Below, one piece after another: positions 1 through 11,679 of a stretch of DNA of 64,000 bases. Source of the stretch: Akebia trifoliata (lineage: Eukaryota > Streptophyta > Magnoliopsida > Ranunculales > Lardizabalaceae). The stretch spans positions 13,308,760-13,372,759 of the forward strand of contig CM030718.1 in the NCBI GenBank assembly GCA_017979445.1, in the 5' to 3' direction. The notes under the pieces were generated by a model. That model ran no database searches. It saw only the letters and a program-made list of their open reading frames with translations, and had not been told where the DNA came from. The stretch's first letter is position 1; each line of letters starts with the position of its first letter. The position numbers and the translations under genes were made by a program.

Positions 1-511
1 AATCGTACAAAACTAGATAATGAAGTTATTCGATGTATTTTCTTAGGTTATTCCTCTATGTCAAAAGGGTATTGATGTTATGATCCAATTTCTCGTCCTG
101 TCATACACTCCCTTGATGTTACTTTATTTGAAAATATCCTATATTTTATGCCCACATCTATTTTGCAAGACTTTTTTTACTTTGTAGGATATATCCCCTA
201 TAGTGGTGTCATCTCTAGTTTTTTCTCCATATTCGCCAACGCTTAAGGTTTATACTCTTCGGCCATACCCCTTCTACCTTTGCCAACTTTCGACTTGGAT
301 TTAGGTATATCTTTTTCTACCTTTACACAAATACCAGAAATTTTCCCTTATATTTCTAACTTTCACTTATCTATTGTCATTCGCAAAGGTAAACGAGTGT
401 GTGTGACCGATCATCCTATTGCCCAGTTTGTTTCTTATTAAGGTCTTTCTTCATTTTATCAGGCCTACCTTGCATCTACTGATTCTATTCATGTTCCTCG
501 GTCTATATTAG
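1..511 (+). pseudogene. Ty1/Copia pol fragment, end of integrase region (broken)
   Basis: Translation gives the Copia motif around CIFLGYSSMSKGY, then a stop, then CYDPISRPVIHSLDVTLFE. This is the stretch after the integrase core where Copia polyproteins read KCIFLGYS..KGY.C..P. Several stops and frame changes follow. The text near 415-500 (QFVSYQGLSSFY) continues toward the reverse transcriptase, but a solo LTR interrupts it and the protein resumes at 3054. The element enters from beyond the left edge, so its gag and 5' LTR are not visible. It is a dead remnant; lineage within Copia was not determined. Confidence 0.8.
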
Positions 512-3048
512 TGTAATGACCTGAAATCCTAAAATGTATCTCGAGGAAAGAATTTTAGATCCGTGCATTGATTTAAAAGTTATCAAATCCTCGAGTTTCG
601 CATTAGATATTTTTCCAATAGGTAAACGACACCTTAGAGACTTAATTTGAGGAAACCGATCATACCATTAGATTCGTGTCGAAAAATCACCCAAAATAGA
701 GTATAAGTTTGTCCAATTCGGCATTTGGGAAAAATAATTCCCAAAATGACAAGTATGTCCCAACTTAAGTGATATAAATATCTAAATTCTATTAGAAAAA
801 AATCAGATTTTTCTTATTCTTTTCTCCAAACAAATCTCAACAATTTTTCTTTAATATTTGAAACTCAGATCTACACTAAACGAGAACGATCCGAGCTTAG
901 GCGCAAGAAGGAAAGTTGTTCCTCTCGCCGAGGGTTACGCGTGGACGCAAAGAAATCCGATTTTCGTCGGAAGAAAAATTTGAAGATTGGCCGGAGGCGA
1001 TTTTAAACTCCGTTCAACCGTTGAAAATAGCTTGAAGTAGGTTGCCTTCCCTTCTACCTTCTAGTTATGCAATAATTTCATAGAAAATTCATATGATTGT
1101 TGATAAATCGATCGTTTCATTAAGTTTATACATATTTGAACGATTTGAATCATGTTTGCATACTTATTTATGATTGGTTTTAGTTCATTTGATGTAATAT
1201 AATCATTTTATAGTTAATATGATATTTGGATCGATTTTGGTCGAGTTTCGACGAAAAATCAACAATTCGGAAAAGTATCCGAATGTTGAGTTTGGTTCTA
1301 ATTTGTTTTGTGTTGCTTCCATATAGTATGTATACCCATTTTCTACATTTATTTCATTAACAACAATTAAGTATTACTTTAAGTTCTTTAATAAATAAAT
1401 AAATAGTTCGTTTTCAATTTCGACTTTGAAAAATTATTTTTCAACACTTAGTTAAATTTGCATAGATTTTCAGTTTTTATGTCTTATGGTTTTATCTTTG
1501 TTTTCGAGTCTCTCGACTCAACCAAAACCATCTAATGGAATTGGTTGATGTTTTATGCATTTTAAATTACTTTAAAAGTAAAATTACTTTAATAGATATG
1601 TAGGAAATTAGATGATAGATTGATCGATTTAATTGATGGATGGATAGAGAGAACGTATGTTCTCGACTGATTGATGGGACAGTGCCTCCAGTTCTACGTA
1701 GTGGCCATGCCACGTAAAACGTGATAGATAGATAGAGGGATGAGATGGTTGATGGATGGATATGACAGATAACTGTCACTGGAGGGCACTACCAGATTTT
1801 GTTTGTATTTTCGATTAAAAGAAATGATATATTATATACAAAATAAATTATTTTGTTTACCAGTAAAGGTTTGTAGAAAACCCATAAAGAGTGACGCGTT
1901 GCTGTGTATCCGGAAGCGGCGAGTCAATCTAGGATAACACTAGATGTCATATGCTCTTCGGTAGTATGGGATACCTTAGAGCATATTACAGCTTATGAAA
2001 TCCGGGAATTTCTCTTACTTATTTTCTGGGGAACGTTGTGTGTAAAGGCGGTCTCTGTATAGTGTAGAGCTAGGCGGGGTTCACATGCATTGCCTCTTGA
2101 TAGGCTTCGACACGAGGGGTTTCCTGGGCTAGTTAGTGATCACTATTAGTCTGTAGTCGTCAAACGGTCGACCTCACCGTTAGTTGAACTCAGTATTGGG
2201 TTCTTGATCAATGGCCAGTCTGAGCTGGATAAATGGTCATCCAACCATGGTATGCTAGACCGGCCACAAAATCAGATTGTAACGATGGGATTTCACATCG
2301 GAGGTTAAGTTTGAAATATCGTATTGCCATAGCCGAGGCGGTTATATCGACGTGTTCCTCTGCTCTCTTATCGATTACACCGCCGTGTTCTTATTATGTA
2401 TCTTTTTCTTATTTTGTAATGATTGATAGATGTTTTCATTTAAAAGATGCATATGTTACTTTAAATGATAGAAATGATAGGTTGAAATTATTTAACTGTT
2501 TATTGAATATACTTAGACATTTATTGTATGTTACATTATGAAAAACTTACATTATTTAACTGTTCAACTGATTACTCGTGCATGTATGACTCGTTGTTAG
2601 AACGACGTTCATCCTGCTGAGTAACATTCCCTTGTTACTCACCCTATCCTTCCCCTTTCAGATTATTCAATTTTGAAGAACCGTTCTTTGAGGAGGTCCT
2701 CGAGGAGGATCAGATTGATGTCTTGCCACCTCCATGTCTTTAAGGACTAGTAGAGGATCTTAGCGATTTTTGGTTGGAGATAAGAAACATGGTAGTTTAG
2801 AAATTTTTGTAACCTGATGAATTATGAGATTAAAGATCTTGACTTATATCAGTGTTTGTCGATTTTTTCTGTTTACTCTAGACTCTCGTATAGATGTTAG
2901 TTAAATGTTTATTCCACTGCGTATATTTTCTTTTCATAAGTATTATTATTTATGAATGTTCTGTCAGATTGTGTGATTGATTACCTCACACCTCGAGATT
3001 CTAACCGATGAATCATAGGGATTCGTATTGGGATTTCGGGGCGTGACA
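512..3048 (+). mobile_element. Solo LTR, Tekay/Del-like Gypsy family (2537 bp)
   Basis: It begins TGTAATGACCTGAAATCC and ends TTTCGGGGCGTGACA, with TG/CA ends, and is flanked by the perfect 5-bp duplication ATTAG (507-511 and 3049-3053). It sits inside the Copia pol, whose coding sense resumes after it. There is no gag, pol, primer site or second LTR, so it is best read as a solo LTR left by LTR-LTR recombination. The ACGACC-like start, the text ATCCGTGCATTG after it and the GGGGCGTGACA end are typical of plant Tekay/Del chromovirus LTRs, which are 2-4 kb long. Relatives lie on the minus strand at 52755-55816 and 56061-56722. ORFs inside it are chance. Confidence 0.85.
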
Positions 3049-3053
3049 ATTAG

Positions 3054-4557
3054 AGTCTTTGCAAGACCCTCAGTGGATTAGAGTTAAGACTATTAAGATG
3101 AATGTTTTGCAAAAAAATAATACCTCGAAGCTTGTTCCATCCGAAGAGAGAACCGTTGGTTGCAAATGGGTCTTTACTGTTAAATACCTCATCGATGGGA
3201 TTATTTATTGGTATAAAACACGCCTTGTCGCTAAGGGGTTTACACAGACTCTTGGAAAAGATTTTTGTGCCACATTTTCTTCAATTGATAAATTTTTCAC
3301 AGTTCGACTTTGTATTTCTTTAGTTGCATGTCATTCTTGGCCACTTCACCAACTCAATGTAAAGAACGCCTTTCTGAATGGTGATTTGACTGAGGTTATT
3401 TATATGGACCACCTTTTTGAGTTTCGTCTTCTAGAAGAGTATTCTAAGAAAATACTTCATTTTCTTAAATCTCTGTATGGCTTGAAACAGTTCTTACAAG
3501 TTTAGTTTCAGTGTTTTTCTGAGGTTATTTTATCTATGAAGTTTTCTAGATGTTACTCAGATCATACTTGCTTTATTCGTCAATAAATAGATGGTCATTG
3601 TACTATTATCTTAGTTGATGTGGATGATATTATTGTGACTGGTGATGATGTATGGTGGATTGACAAAGTTAATATGCCATTAGATCCTACTTTAGAGGTT
3701 AAGGACTTAGGTCCACTCAAGTACTTCTTGGGAATAGAAGTGGTCCGTTCTCGTCGTGGTATTTCGTTATCTCAACGTAAATACACATTGGATCTTCTTC
3801 AAGATACTGGGATGCTTGGTTATCGTCCTACTTCATCCCCTGTGAATTAGAATCATTGTCTTCAAGCTAACTATGGTGATATTTTATCGGATCTTTCTTC
3901 TTATCAGAGGTCTTGAAGGTCATCTGATTTATTTGACTAACACTAAATCGGACTTGTCTTCTGCAATTAGTGTGGTTAGTCAATTCATGCATACTTCGCA
4001 TACTTCTCATCTTCATGTTATTTATCGGATTCTTCGCTACTTGAAATCGCATCCTGATCTTGGACTTTTCTACCCTTTTACTGATTAAACGTACTTGTCT
4101 TATTTTACAGATGCTGATTATGCTGGTTTTCTTATGGATAAAAGATCTACCTCTGATTTTTATAATTTTTATGGTAATAATCTTATCTCGTGGAAAAATA
4201 AGAAACATAATGTGATTTTTCATTCTTCTATTGATGACACGTGTGAGGTAATATGACTTCGATATTTGCTAACGGAGTTGGGATTTCTTATTTTTGATTC
4301 TTCTACTTTATTTTATGATAATAATTCTACTATCATGCTTGCTCCTAGCTCAATCTTTTATGAAAGAACTAAGCATATTGAGGTTGATCACTTTTTCAAG
4401 GAGAAAATTTGATATGGTGATCTTTAGATAATCTTCGTCTCATTTTTAGATCAATTTGCCGACATGCTTATGAAGTCTATTGGTCCTTTTATCTCGAATT
4501 CTCACATTATCAAATTGGGTGTAGTTGATATATTTATCCTAGCTTGAAGGGTAGTAT
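3054..4557 (+). pseudogene. Ty1/Copia reverse transcriptase-RNase H remnant
   Basis: This is the continuation of the Copia polyprotein after the solo LTR. Visible blocks, in order: LQDPQWI and GCKWVFTVKYLIDG (start of the RT domain), RLVAKGFTQTLGKDF, LNVKNAFLNGDL, SLYGLKQ, then DVDDIIVTGDD, where the catalytic pair is preceded by V-D instead of Y-V. KYFLGIEVVRSRRGISLSQRKY follows from about 3716, the RNase H part (YFTDADYAG) near 4105, and KHIEVDHFF near 4375. Stops and frame changes fall at 3503, 3847, 3915 and elsewhere. It cannot make a full protein. The 3' end runs into a short LTR after the purine-rich GAAGGGTAGTA. Confidence 0.88.
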
Positions 4558-4720
4558 TGAAAATAACATTGTTATTTTAGATTTAATATTTTAGTATAGA
4601 CTTTATTTATTTTTTATTATAAGGGCTTTTTAGTCTTTTTGACTGATTGATTAATATAAATTCCTACCAAGATTTCTAATTGAGACTTGACGATTTCTAT
4701 TCCATTATTCTTTTAAAACA
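4558..4720 (+). repeat. Probable Copia 3' LTR (short)
   Basis: It follows the purine-rich tract at 4546-4556 just after the RNase H end, begins TGAAAATAAC and ends TTTTAAAACA. TATAAAT at about 4658 would fit its promoter. Short LTRs of this kind are usual in plant Copia elements. The other LTR is outside the window, so the ends rest on TG/CA and position only. Confidence 0.5.
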
Positions 4721-4988
4721 AAAAAGAAAGGATATGAAGTTTTGGTTGTTTCTTTTGAGATTTTCTATCTTCATGAAGGTAGAGGTAAAATTTGTAAGAT
4801 AAAATCCTAAAAATTTTCTTTTGGTTTTTTGGTAAATAGCAGCGAAAGAAAAAATGTATTTTTTGGGAAGGTGAGTAGGGTAGTGACATGTCTAAAAGGT
4901 GAAGTGGTAGGTAAAATGTAGATTTTGATTCTCTTGTAGATATTTTCAAAAGTAAAGGTAGATATATTTTTTAAATTAATCAATAGGA

Positions 4989-5256
4989 GAGCTCCATGTA
5001 TGTACTTGAAGATTCTTACCTTTTGGAGATATGATTGAAAGTGCTCCAAACTTTATAGGTTTTTACAAAAGACCAAAACACCTTTTTAATTTGACATTCT
5101 TTTTTAGGAGTGCATTCTTTTTGAAGAGCTCCATGTATGTACTTGAAGATTCTTACCTTTTGGAGATATGATTGAAAGTGCTCCAAACTTTATAGGTTTT
5201 TACAAAAGACCAAAACACCTTTTTAATTTGACATTCTTTTTGAGGAGTGCATTCTT
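4989..5256 (+). repeat. 137-bp tandem duplication (two copies)
   Basis: The block starting GAGCTCCATGTATGTAC at 4989 recurs at 5126, nearly identical through AGGAGTGCATTCTT. The offset is 137 bases throughout. The few differences suggest a recent duplication. The ORF that spans the second copy is not recognised. Confidence 0.9.
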
Positions 5257-6515
5257 AGGATTTCTCAAAGGAGTTGACTTTCCAATTATGTTAGAGCATT
5301 GGCTTACTAATGATGATTCTTCTTGGATGTTGGAGCTTATGAGAGATCATCATGTGTCCTCTTTTTGGAAAAAGGTAGAGAACCATGGGCTTTTGGAATT
5401 GGCATAGGCCTAAAATGGGTTGGTGTTGGATTTTGGTTTTGGACTTGGGTTATGGACTCATGGTGGTCTAAATTTAGATATTTAGACAAATCTTGATAAT
5501 GGACTTGATATTGGGTTAAGGTATGGATAATGGATTGGTCAATGAAAAGTGGGTATGGATTGGAAAATGAGTATGAAATTGTGCTGATTCATGAATTTAG
5601 AGACATGGGTTAGGGAAGTGTGTATGAAATTGGATTTGGTTATATAAATAGACTAGGGACAAGGTTTGGATATGCAAAACAATATGAAATGATACATGTA
5701 TGCATGTATGCATGAAACAAATTTGTCAAGTGATAATTATTATGTAATGTGGGTTTGTTGAAGGATTTTAGGCTCTTAATTGAAATCAATTTGAGATTTT
5801 GAAAATTTGGATTTTTTTATAAATGGGTTTGTGCAAATTGGGGTGTTTACAATATTAGTATGTTCATCCCTATCTCATTGTTTTCATCTCATCCCAAAAG
5901 CATTCTTTGACCCAATGATCATAATCTCCACATGAAAAACACTGAAACAAAAAAAATAAAAAAACTAGAGAAAAATAAAAGAATAGAGAGAAAATACGAA
6001 ACAATGAAGAAAAAGAAATTAGGAATACCCTATTTCTATAAATATATATGTTAATTCTACCTCCCGGGTAGTCAAGAACACAAACAAGATTTTCTTTACA
6101 AAAACTTAAACCTTGAAGACAAAATGATTAAAAAAGTTCACATGAGACTTGAAACCTCCACCCATTTCATAAAATATAAGATCTTTAACTTGTTTAATCA
6201 AAATCTATCCCAAAATCAAAGTTAGATTCAAATATGTTAATCGGATTTCAAAGTAATGGGTTTAAGGAATAGAACCCTAATACTCTTGAGAACATTCCAA
6301 CAATAAAAAATACAACCTTAAGGTTTTATTTTAATCCAATGGTTGAGATTTCATTTAAATTTTTTTTCAACTAAAACAATGGCATTTTGGTAATTTAAAC
6401 ACTATAAGGGTAGTTTGGGTGTTTAGATCTTAGACCACCAACATAACAAATGTTGGTAACAATTTGACTGGGTCAACGAAAGTCTAGAGGGTAGACCACA
6501 TCTTGCATTTCAGAA

Positions 6516-6529
6516 GGGGGGGGGGGGGG
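6516..6529 (+). repeat. Homopolymer of 14 G
   Basis: An uninterrupted run of G stands out in AT-rich surroundings. It may be a real mononucleotide repeat or have an uncertain length from sequencing. Confidence 0.9.
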
Positions 6530-7588
6530 AGTAATGCTAATTTCCCCAATTTCACAGGGTGGTGTTACTAAAATATCATCTTTTTTATTTTTATTTTTTA
6601 TAAACATTTCCATACAAGTATAATAAGATTTTAAACCTTACTAAGGGTCATTTTGCTCAAACGAATTACCACATTAGCAATTCAACACAACATCCCTTTA
6701 GATTTCATTGAAAAACTCAAATTCAAATTTTAAAAAAAAATCGAAAAACAATTTCTTTTGGACTTGATCCAAGGTTTTGAAATGAATAGTTATCAAATTT
6801 TCACCTAATTCCCAAATTTAAATTGAAATTCGACGGTGAAAAATAATCTTTTTTTCCAAAGTTTATATAATTTTGTCTTATACAAACCTAAAGCATTAGA
6901 TCATGTTTTAGGATGTCAGAAGGTGAGCCCAGGACACTTAGGCCCCGTTTGATACAGCTGTCAGAAGTTAAAATACTGAAAAACTTGTTTGATAGAGCTT
7001 TGGAAAAGTGTTGTGCTGTTTATCAGAATCTGCCAATTTTTGTTTGGTACAGTTTCTAGATACTCTTATAAATATATAATTACAATAAATATATATAAAT
7101 ATAATAAATTTATATTAAAAATTTATAAAAATAATTATTTTAATTTTAAAAAGTTTATAATTCTATAAAAAAATTTATAATTCTATCAAAATTTCGACAA
7201 CATCTCCTCTTAAAAATGGACATATGAAATTTTCCTGATAAACAAAATACTTGCATAATACGCAATGTTGATAATACACTTAAAATGCATAAAAATTATC
7301 AGAATACCTTTATAAATATATAATGAAAAAAGTGGTTTAGGTTCAAAATAGATATAGTAAAGCTATAAAGTTTGACCACAACAACATTTTGATTTAGAAG
7401 AACAATAAGACCAGTATTTCACAATGTTTATCAGAACAATAAATCTAAAAAAGAATCAATAACCATAACATACATACTAAGTACAAAGTGCATTTAAATC
7501 TTCATTAAACAGAAACCAGACATACATTTATACGTAAATTAATGTAAATGGATTGATACTAGTAAACTTGTCAAAGCATACCTTCTAA

Positions 7589-7746
7589 CTAAAAAAAATT
7601 CATCTCTTCTCTATCTGACAACAAATACTTCTCATCATCCAATCCAACAAATTGAACATTATCTTCTTCTAATCCCCCCAATTCAACTTCCTTCAGAACA
7701 TCCTTGCCGAAGAATGCATATTGTGATACGTCAAAGAGGGCACTTT
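7589..7746 (-). pseudogene. PAT1-like (mRNA decapping activator) N-terminal fragment
   Basis: The minus-strand translation contains SALFDVSQYAFFGKDV followed by KEVELGGLEE and an acidic tail. I recognise this as the conserved N-terminal block of plant PAT1 homologues (LFDASQYAFFG...EVELGGLE), proteins that activate mRNA decapping in P-bodies. An acceptor-like TAG precedes the block at 7747-7749, and the frame closes at 7589 without the long remainder of PAT1. The fragment covers about 50 residues of a protein normally near 800. It is probably a captured exon or relic. The identification is from memory of the family and needs a search. Confidence 0.45.
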
Positions 7747-9307
7747 CTACATGACAGTGAAAAACAAGTTTATAGTAAGGATCCAAAACAAGACAAAGCG
7801 ATCATAGAATGTGGATGATCATTAGCAACCATGCTAGCATAGGAGTCAATATCAAATTGATAAATCAAGCATAATTGCTTAGGCTCCACACTTTCGTTGC
7901 ACACTACATCAAAGAAACCAATATATAACTTAATAAAAAGAAATCATAATCTATCAATCTAGTAGTTTCGTCGAAGGGCATCAGAAACATGAAAAGTCCA
8001 TTCTTAGATGCATTTTTTTTTCCATTTCTATCAACTCTAACAAACACAAAACAAGTGCCTGTTCATAGAATTACATGGACAATCCAATACAATAGCGAAC
8101 ATAAAACAATTTAAAATCTTCAAAACAAACACACGCACGCTCACACACACAAACTTCAAATCTCTTGAATTTACGGATGACAATCCAATTGCTTATAAAA
8201 AATACTTAAAAATCTTCAAACAAAATTCATAAAACTTCAAATCTCATTAATTTATAGACTATGATCCAATCTAATTGTGTACATAAAATACTTTAAAATC
8301 TTCAAACAAAACTCATAAAAATACTTTAAAATTTATTTATATTAAAGTTTACAAAATTGAGTTCGCTAAAGCACTTTCCAACACCATAGGTCATCCCAAA
8401 AACACACCATCTCCTTTTCCAACTCTCATAAAAATCATATTTATGAATTTTGACGGAACATTTTGAATGCTCTACACCCATAGAAGGAGTTATCCTACTA
8501 CTCTCTCAATTGAATCCTTCCCTCCATATTGAGACTAGATAACAAGCCTCCATAAGCTACCTTGCTCAACTCCAAACTTCCATAACCATCTTGGACAAAA
8601 CATGATCTCTTTTCCTCGATCTCTGAACAATCTTTTCTCGTTCTCGGAAGAAAACAAAATGCTCCAACATATTCTAAAACAATGTTCATAACAATTTCCC
8701 CAACCTGAGGTTTTTTCCTAAACTATTTTGATAAAGTTTGCTTATACCGATAATACAAAATAAACTCTTAATACAAATAAACAAATCAGAGTACTTGGAT
8801 CAATCAAAATTACCAAAATAAGTAGTACAAATTTCACATTAGATGCTCAACCAGCATGCACAATGTTTAAAAACTCACAGAATAAAATACAAAAACAACT
8901 AATTCAAAATTTCAAACAAATGGGTATGAATATTTAGTTGTTTACTCTTATATTGAAACAGGTTTTGCTGAAATTGGTGAACAACAAAACAACTCGAAAA
9001 CAACAACAACAACAACAACATTAGAAACTGAAATACAAGAAACCCTTCATCACAATCTAGAAATCCAACAAAAGGTACAAATATTTACTCATAAATCGAA
9101 AAGGGTACAATCCTTTTCAAAATGAATCTATTTCAAACACAAAATCCAATCTTTACAAAAATACCTACAATTCAACCCATTTTCTTCACGAAAAGTAGAT
9201 TACTTGAAATCCAATAAGCATAAAAAATTAATTAAATCACAAAACTACAATAGTACTTAACATATTATCAAATAAATTCCAAATTTTACACTATAACCCT
9301 AACAATG

Positions 9308-9377
9308 AACAATGCATAACCCAAATTTCTACCTTTTGAAGTAACAATGCATAACCCAAATTTCTACCTTTTGAAGT
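9308..9377 (-). repeat. 35-bp tandem duplication spanning a splice donor
   Basis: The unit AACAATGCATAACCC...GAAGT at 9308 recurs at 9343. On the minus strand both copies contain CTTCAAAAGGTAGAAA, so the exon/intron border of the EFG1-like exon is duplicated. Confidence 0.85.
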
Positions 9378-9511
9378 ATTCGCTCTGTCGATCGAATTTG
9401 ATTATTGAGAGATACCAATTTGGGCTTCTTCTCGACCCCTAAGCCCTTCGATCGATGATTTACAGGTCTCCTTTCAGTGACACTGCGCTTCCCATAACCA
9501 CCATCAACCAT
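9368..9511 (-). pseudogene. EFG1-like (rRNA processing) first exon fragment
   Basis: An ATG-initiated open stretch of exactly 48 codons on the minus strand ends at AAAAG/GTAGAA, a good splice donor. The protein starts MVDGGYGKRSVTERRP and contains RSKGLGVEKKPK and SLNNQIRSTERILQK. This matches the start of plant EFG1-like proteins (DUF2361), nucleolar factors for 18S rRNA maturation, where SLKNQIRS.ERMLRK is conserved. The rest of the gene is not seen downstream; the next recognisable piece, at 7.7 kb, belongs to PAT1. A GA-rich leader lies just upstream. It could be a captured exon or the surviving end of a real gene. Confidence 0.45.
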
Positions 9512-9587
9512 TATTATTGGAAATCAGATACGATGATTCTTAGTTTTCTAAGGTTTCAGATGAACTAGAGTTTCTAGCTACGATGGA

Positions 9588-9589
9588 AG

Positions 9590-9627
<38 letters not shown>

Positions 9628-9690
9628 GAGAGTTGTGCGAGGTTCTATCGACAAAGAAGAGAAGAAGAGAAGAAGAGAGAGAGAGAGCTG
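9588..9690 (+). repeat. GA-rich microsatellite
   Basis: (GA)n with interruptions (GAGAGAGATAGAGATAGAG and GAAGAAGAGAAG). It lies where a CT-rich 5' UTR of the minus-strand EFG1-like exon would be. Confidence 0.85.
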
Positions 9691-9890
9691 TGCGAATTTC
9701 TGCCATGATCGTTAAAGAGAAAGAAGAGAAGAAAATAGATTGGGGCATTTCGATCTTTTCAATTGAACCGTTTTTCGGTGTTTGCTTCTCCCGCAAAGAC
9801 GAATAAGAAAAGCATCTTTACATAACTTTTCATATTTGCATTTAAAAATGCAAATTTTGAACATAGATTATTTTATCAAACGGTAATTAT

Positions 9891-10760
9891 GGAGGAAAAC
9901 TCAGATTTTTTATGCAAACGCAATAAAATCCACGTTTAAAAGCGATATTAAAAAATCACGTAATTTACTAAGTTAATAATGCTAACCGGACTCATTTTTC
10001 CTTCTTTGGGTTCTTCCGCGTTCAATCAAAACTATAGAGATCATACTAAAGACACGTGGCAATCATTTGTTTGAGAATCCAACCTTTCTTTGGTGACACT
10101 ACACCACAAAGGTCCGCCCTATGAGTCAAAACTTTAATTGTCCCGTAACGTAAAAGGCGTAAGAGAGGTCCACAGCCCACTTACTCCACAAACGATAAAA
10201 GAGAGGAGAAAGCCGGCAACTTTGTTTAAGAACTCACCGGTCACCACTCCTCTAAAATAATGGCCAGGTGCTATCCCCTTCACCACAATCTTCTGCTAGA
10301 AAATGTTCAAAATGCCCTCATCTTTTATCTCTTGCAATTGAAAAAGAGAGATTCCAATGCCACACCAACTTTTGTTAATGCCACTCCAATTCATATGTAA
10401 ATCACCACACTTGGGGTGATGTTAGCAAAAGCTGGTGTGACAATATAAATTCTCTTAAAAAATCTTTTATTTTTCTACTAAAAATCTGTCATCTTTAAGT
10501 TCTATGGAGAATTATTTCTATTATGTTTAATCAATCTTCAATCCATTATTTTTAATCTTACCATTTTTTTTTTCACTAAAAAAATAAAATTAAAGGTAAG
10601 TAATTAGTAGGTGAATATAGGTTTGGAAATCATATATCAACATTCACTGACTTTAACCAGGTAAGCAAGTTAGCACCTTCAATTTTACAATAATCTCCTG
10701 TATAAAATCCAAGTTTAATAATTATCTAAGGAAAATGTTGAATTGATTTCTTTTGACTTT
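9891..10760. other. Intergenic, nothing coding seen
   Basis: No ORF or family is recognised. One imperfect inverted repeat (GCCACACCAACTTTTG near 10359 against CAAAAGCTGGTGTGAC near 10425) suggests a small foldback element; similar ACACCAA/TTGGTGT text occurs around 38320-39670. Confidence 0.4.
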
Positions 10761-10852
10761 GTACTGACGTGGCAGTGTGTAGAGAATCATAGATTTTTTC
10801 TTTTATCCCGAGAAAATGAAATCTATGTTTCTCTACATTACCACATCAGCAC
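10761..10852. repeat. Small foldback element
   Basis: Arms of about 35 bases (GTACTGACGTGGCAGTG...AATCATAGATTT and its inverted partner ending ACCACATCAGCAC) surround a loop of about 20 bases. No target duplication was identified. Confidence 0.6.
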
Positions 10853-11068
10853 AACACTTTTTGAAAAATTTATATATTTGACATTGAGAATTGAGAAGGA
10901 GATAAAATCTTAAGTTTGATGATGAGCATACAAATTTTTATCGAAGAGGTTGAAGACTACTAATTTTGAAAGAAATATAAATGTATTTTTATTTTGAATA
11001 ATACTAAACCAACTAAAAAGAAGACACTCAATTGACATGGAACATGAGCAAAACAATTCATTTTTTCT

Positions 11069-11233
11069 TGTGTATCTCGAGGAAAAATCTATGATTCCAT
11101 TCACATTCCACGTTACTTGAGTGTTTGTTTTTTACGAGTCGTGATTTTCTAACTCTCCCTCTAACAAACTCCCGCCAAACTTTCTTGGTGTGATTGTGCA
11201 TAGAATCATAATTTTTTTCCTTTGGGATACACA
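11069..11233. repeat. Foldback related to the neighbouring one
   Basis: GTGTATCTCGAGGAAAAATC...TATGATTCCATT pairs imperfectly with AGAATCATAATTTTTTTCC...GGGATACAC. A further direct copy (ATGTATCTCGAGGAAATC) lies at 11264. The core TCTATGATTC is shared with 10761-10852, so three related copies occur in 0.5 kb. Confidence 0.55.
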
Positions 11234-11679
11234 ACTTCACATCTCCATAAATACATGTAATTATGTATCTCGAGGAAATCTATGATTCTATGCCAGTCAT
11301 GTAAGGAGAGTTTCGGGGCAGTTTGTTGGAGAGGTGGGTTATTTTATCATGGGTCCCGTTCGGCGCCCTACTGTTTGCCAAACGGTTTGCCAAACGTGTT
11401 TCGTGCGTTGGATAACAAGCACATGAGCGGACGAGATTCAAACAAGTTTAAGTGAGAGATTGTACATTTATTTACAACGCCATCCCTCCAAAATATGTAA
11501 ATTAGTGCCACCTCCCTAGGGGCAATTACAAAACAACCGAACAGAGAAGAGTTCTCTATCGAATCGATAGAACTGAACCCTCTCTCCTCTCTCACGAAAC
11601 CCTCTCGCCTGAAACACTCAAATGGAGAGATCTCTCTCGTTCTCGCTTTCTCTTTCCGCACGAAACACGAACGACATTT

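Larger units (their letters stand above)
4721..6940. other. Intergenic stretch without recognised gene
   Basis: No protein family is recognised in six frames. It holds a 137-bp tandem duplication (annotated separately), TATAAATAG at about 5644, and a Tat-type LTR-end-like string GGGGTGTTTACA ending at 5851, which suggests that part of 4721-5851 is an LTR whose other end I cannot fix. 5852-6940 is AT-rich unique-looking sequence with a 14-base G run at 6516. Confidence 0.4.
6941..9890 (-). mobile_element. Possible gene-capturing DNA transposon (ends unresolved)
   Basis: The left side reads TTAGGCCCCGTTTGATACAG, a typical start for plant PIF/hAT-like elements. A matching inverted TATCAAACGG lies at about 9873-9882. 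Between them, all recognisable gene pieces lie on the minus strand and come from two unrelated genes: an EFG1-like first exon (9368-9511) and a PAT1-like fragment (7589-7746). A GA-rich 5'-UTR-like tract (9588-9690) precedes the first. This is the make-up of a Pack-type element. No convincing target-site duplication was found and the right terminus does not match the left beyond ten bases, so a chain of small insertions or ordinary gene relics is also possible. Confidence 0.3.

Noticed and set aside
4721..5851. Complete LTR ending GGGGTGTTTACA
   Set aside because: The end looks right, but no matching start or flanking duplication was found, so no element was called.
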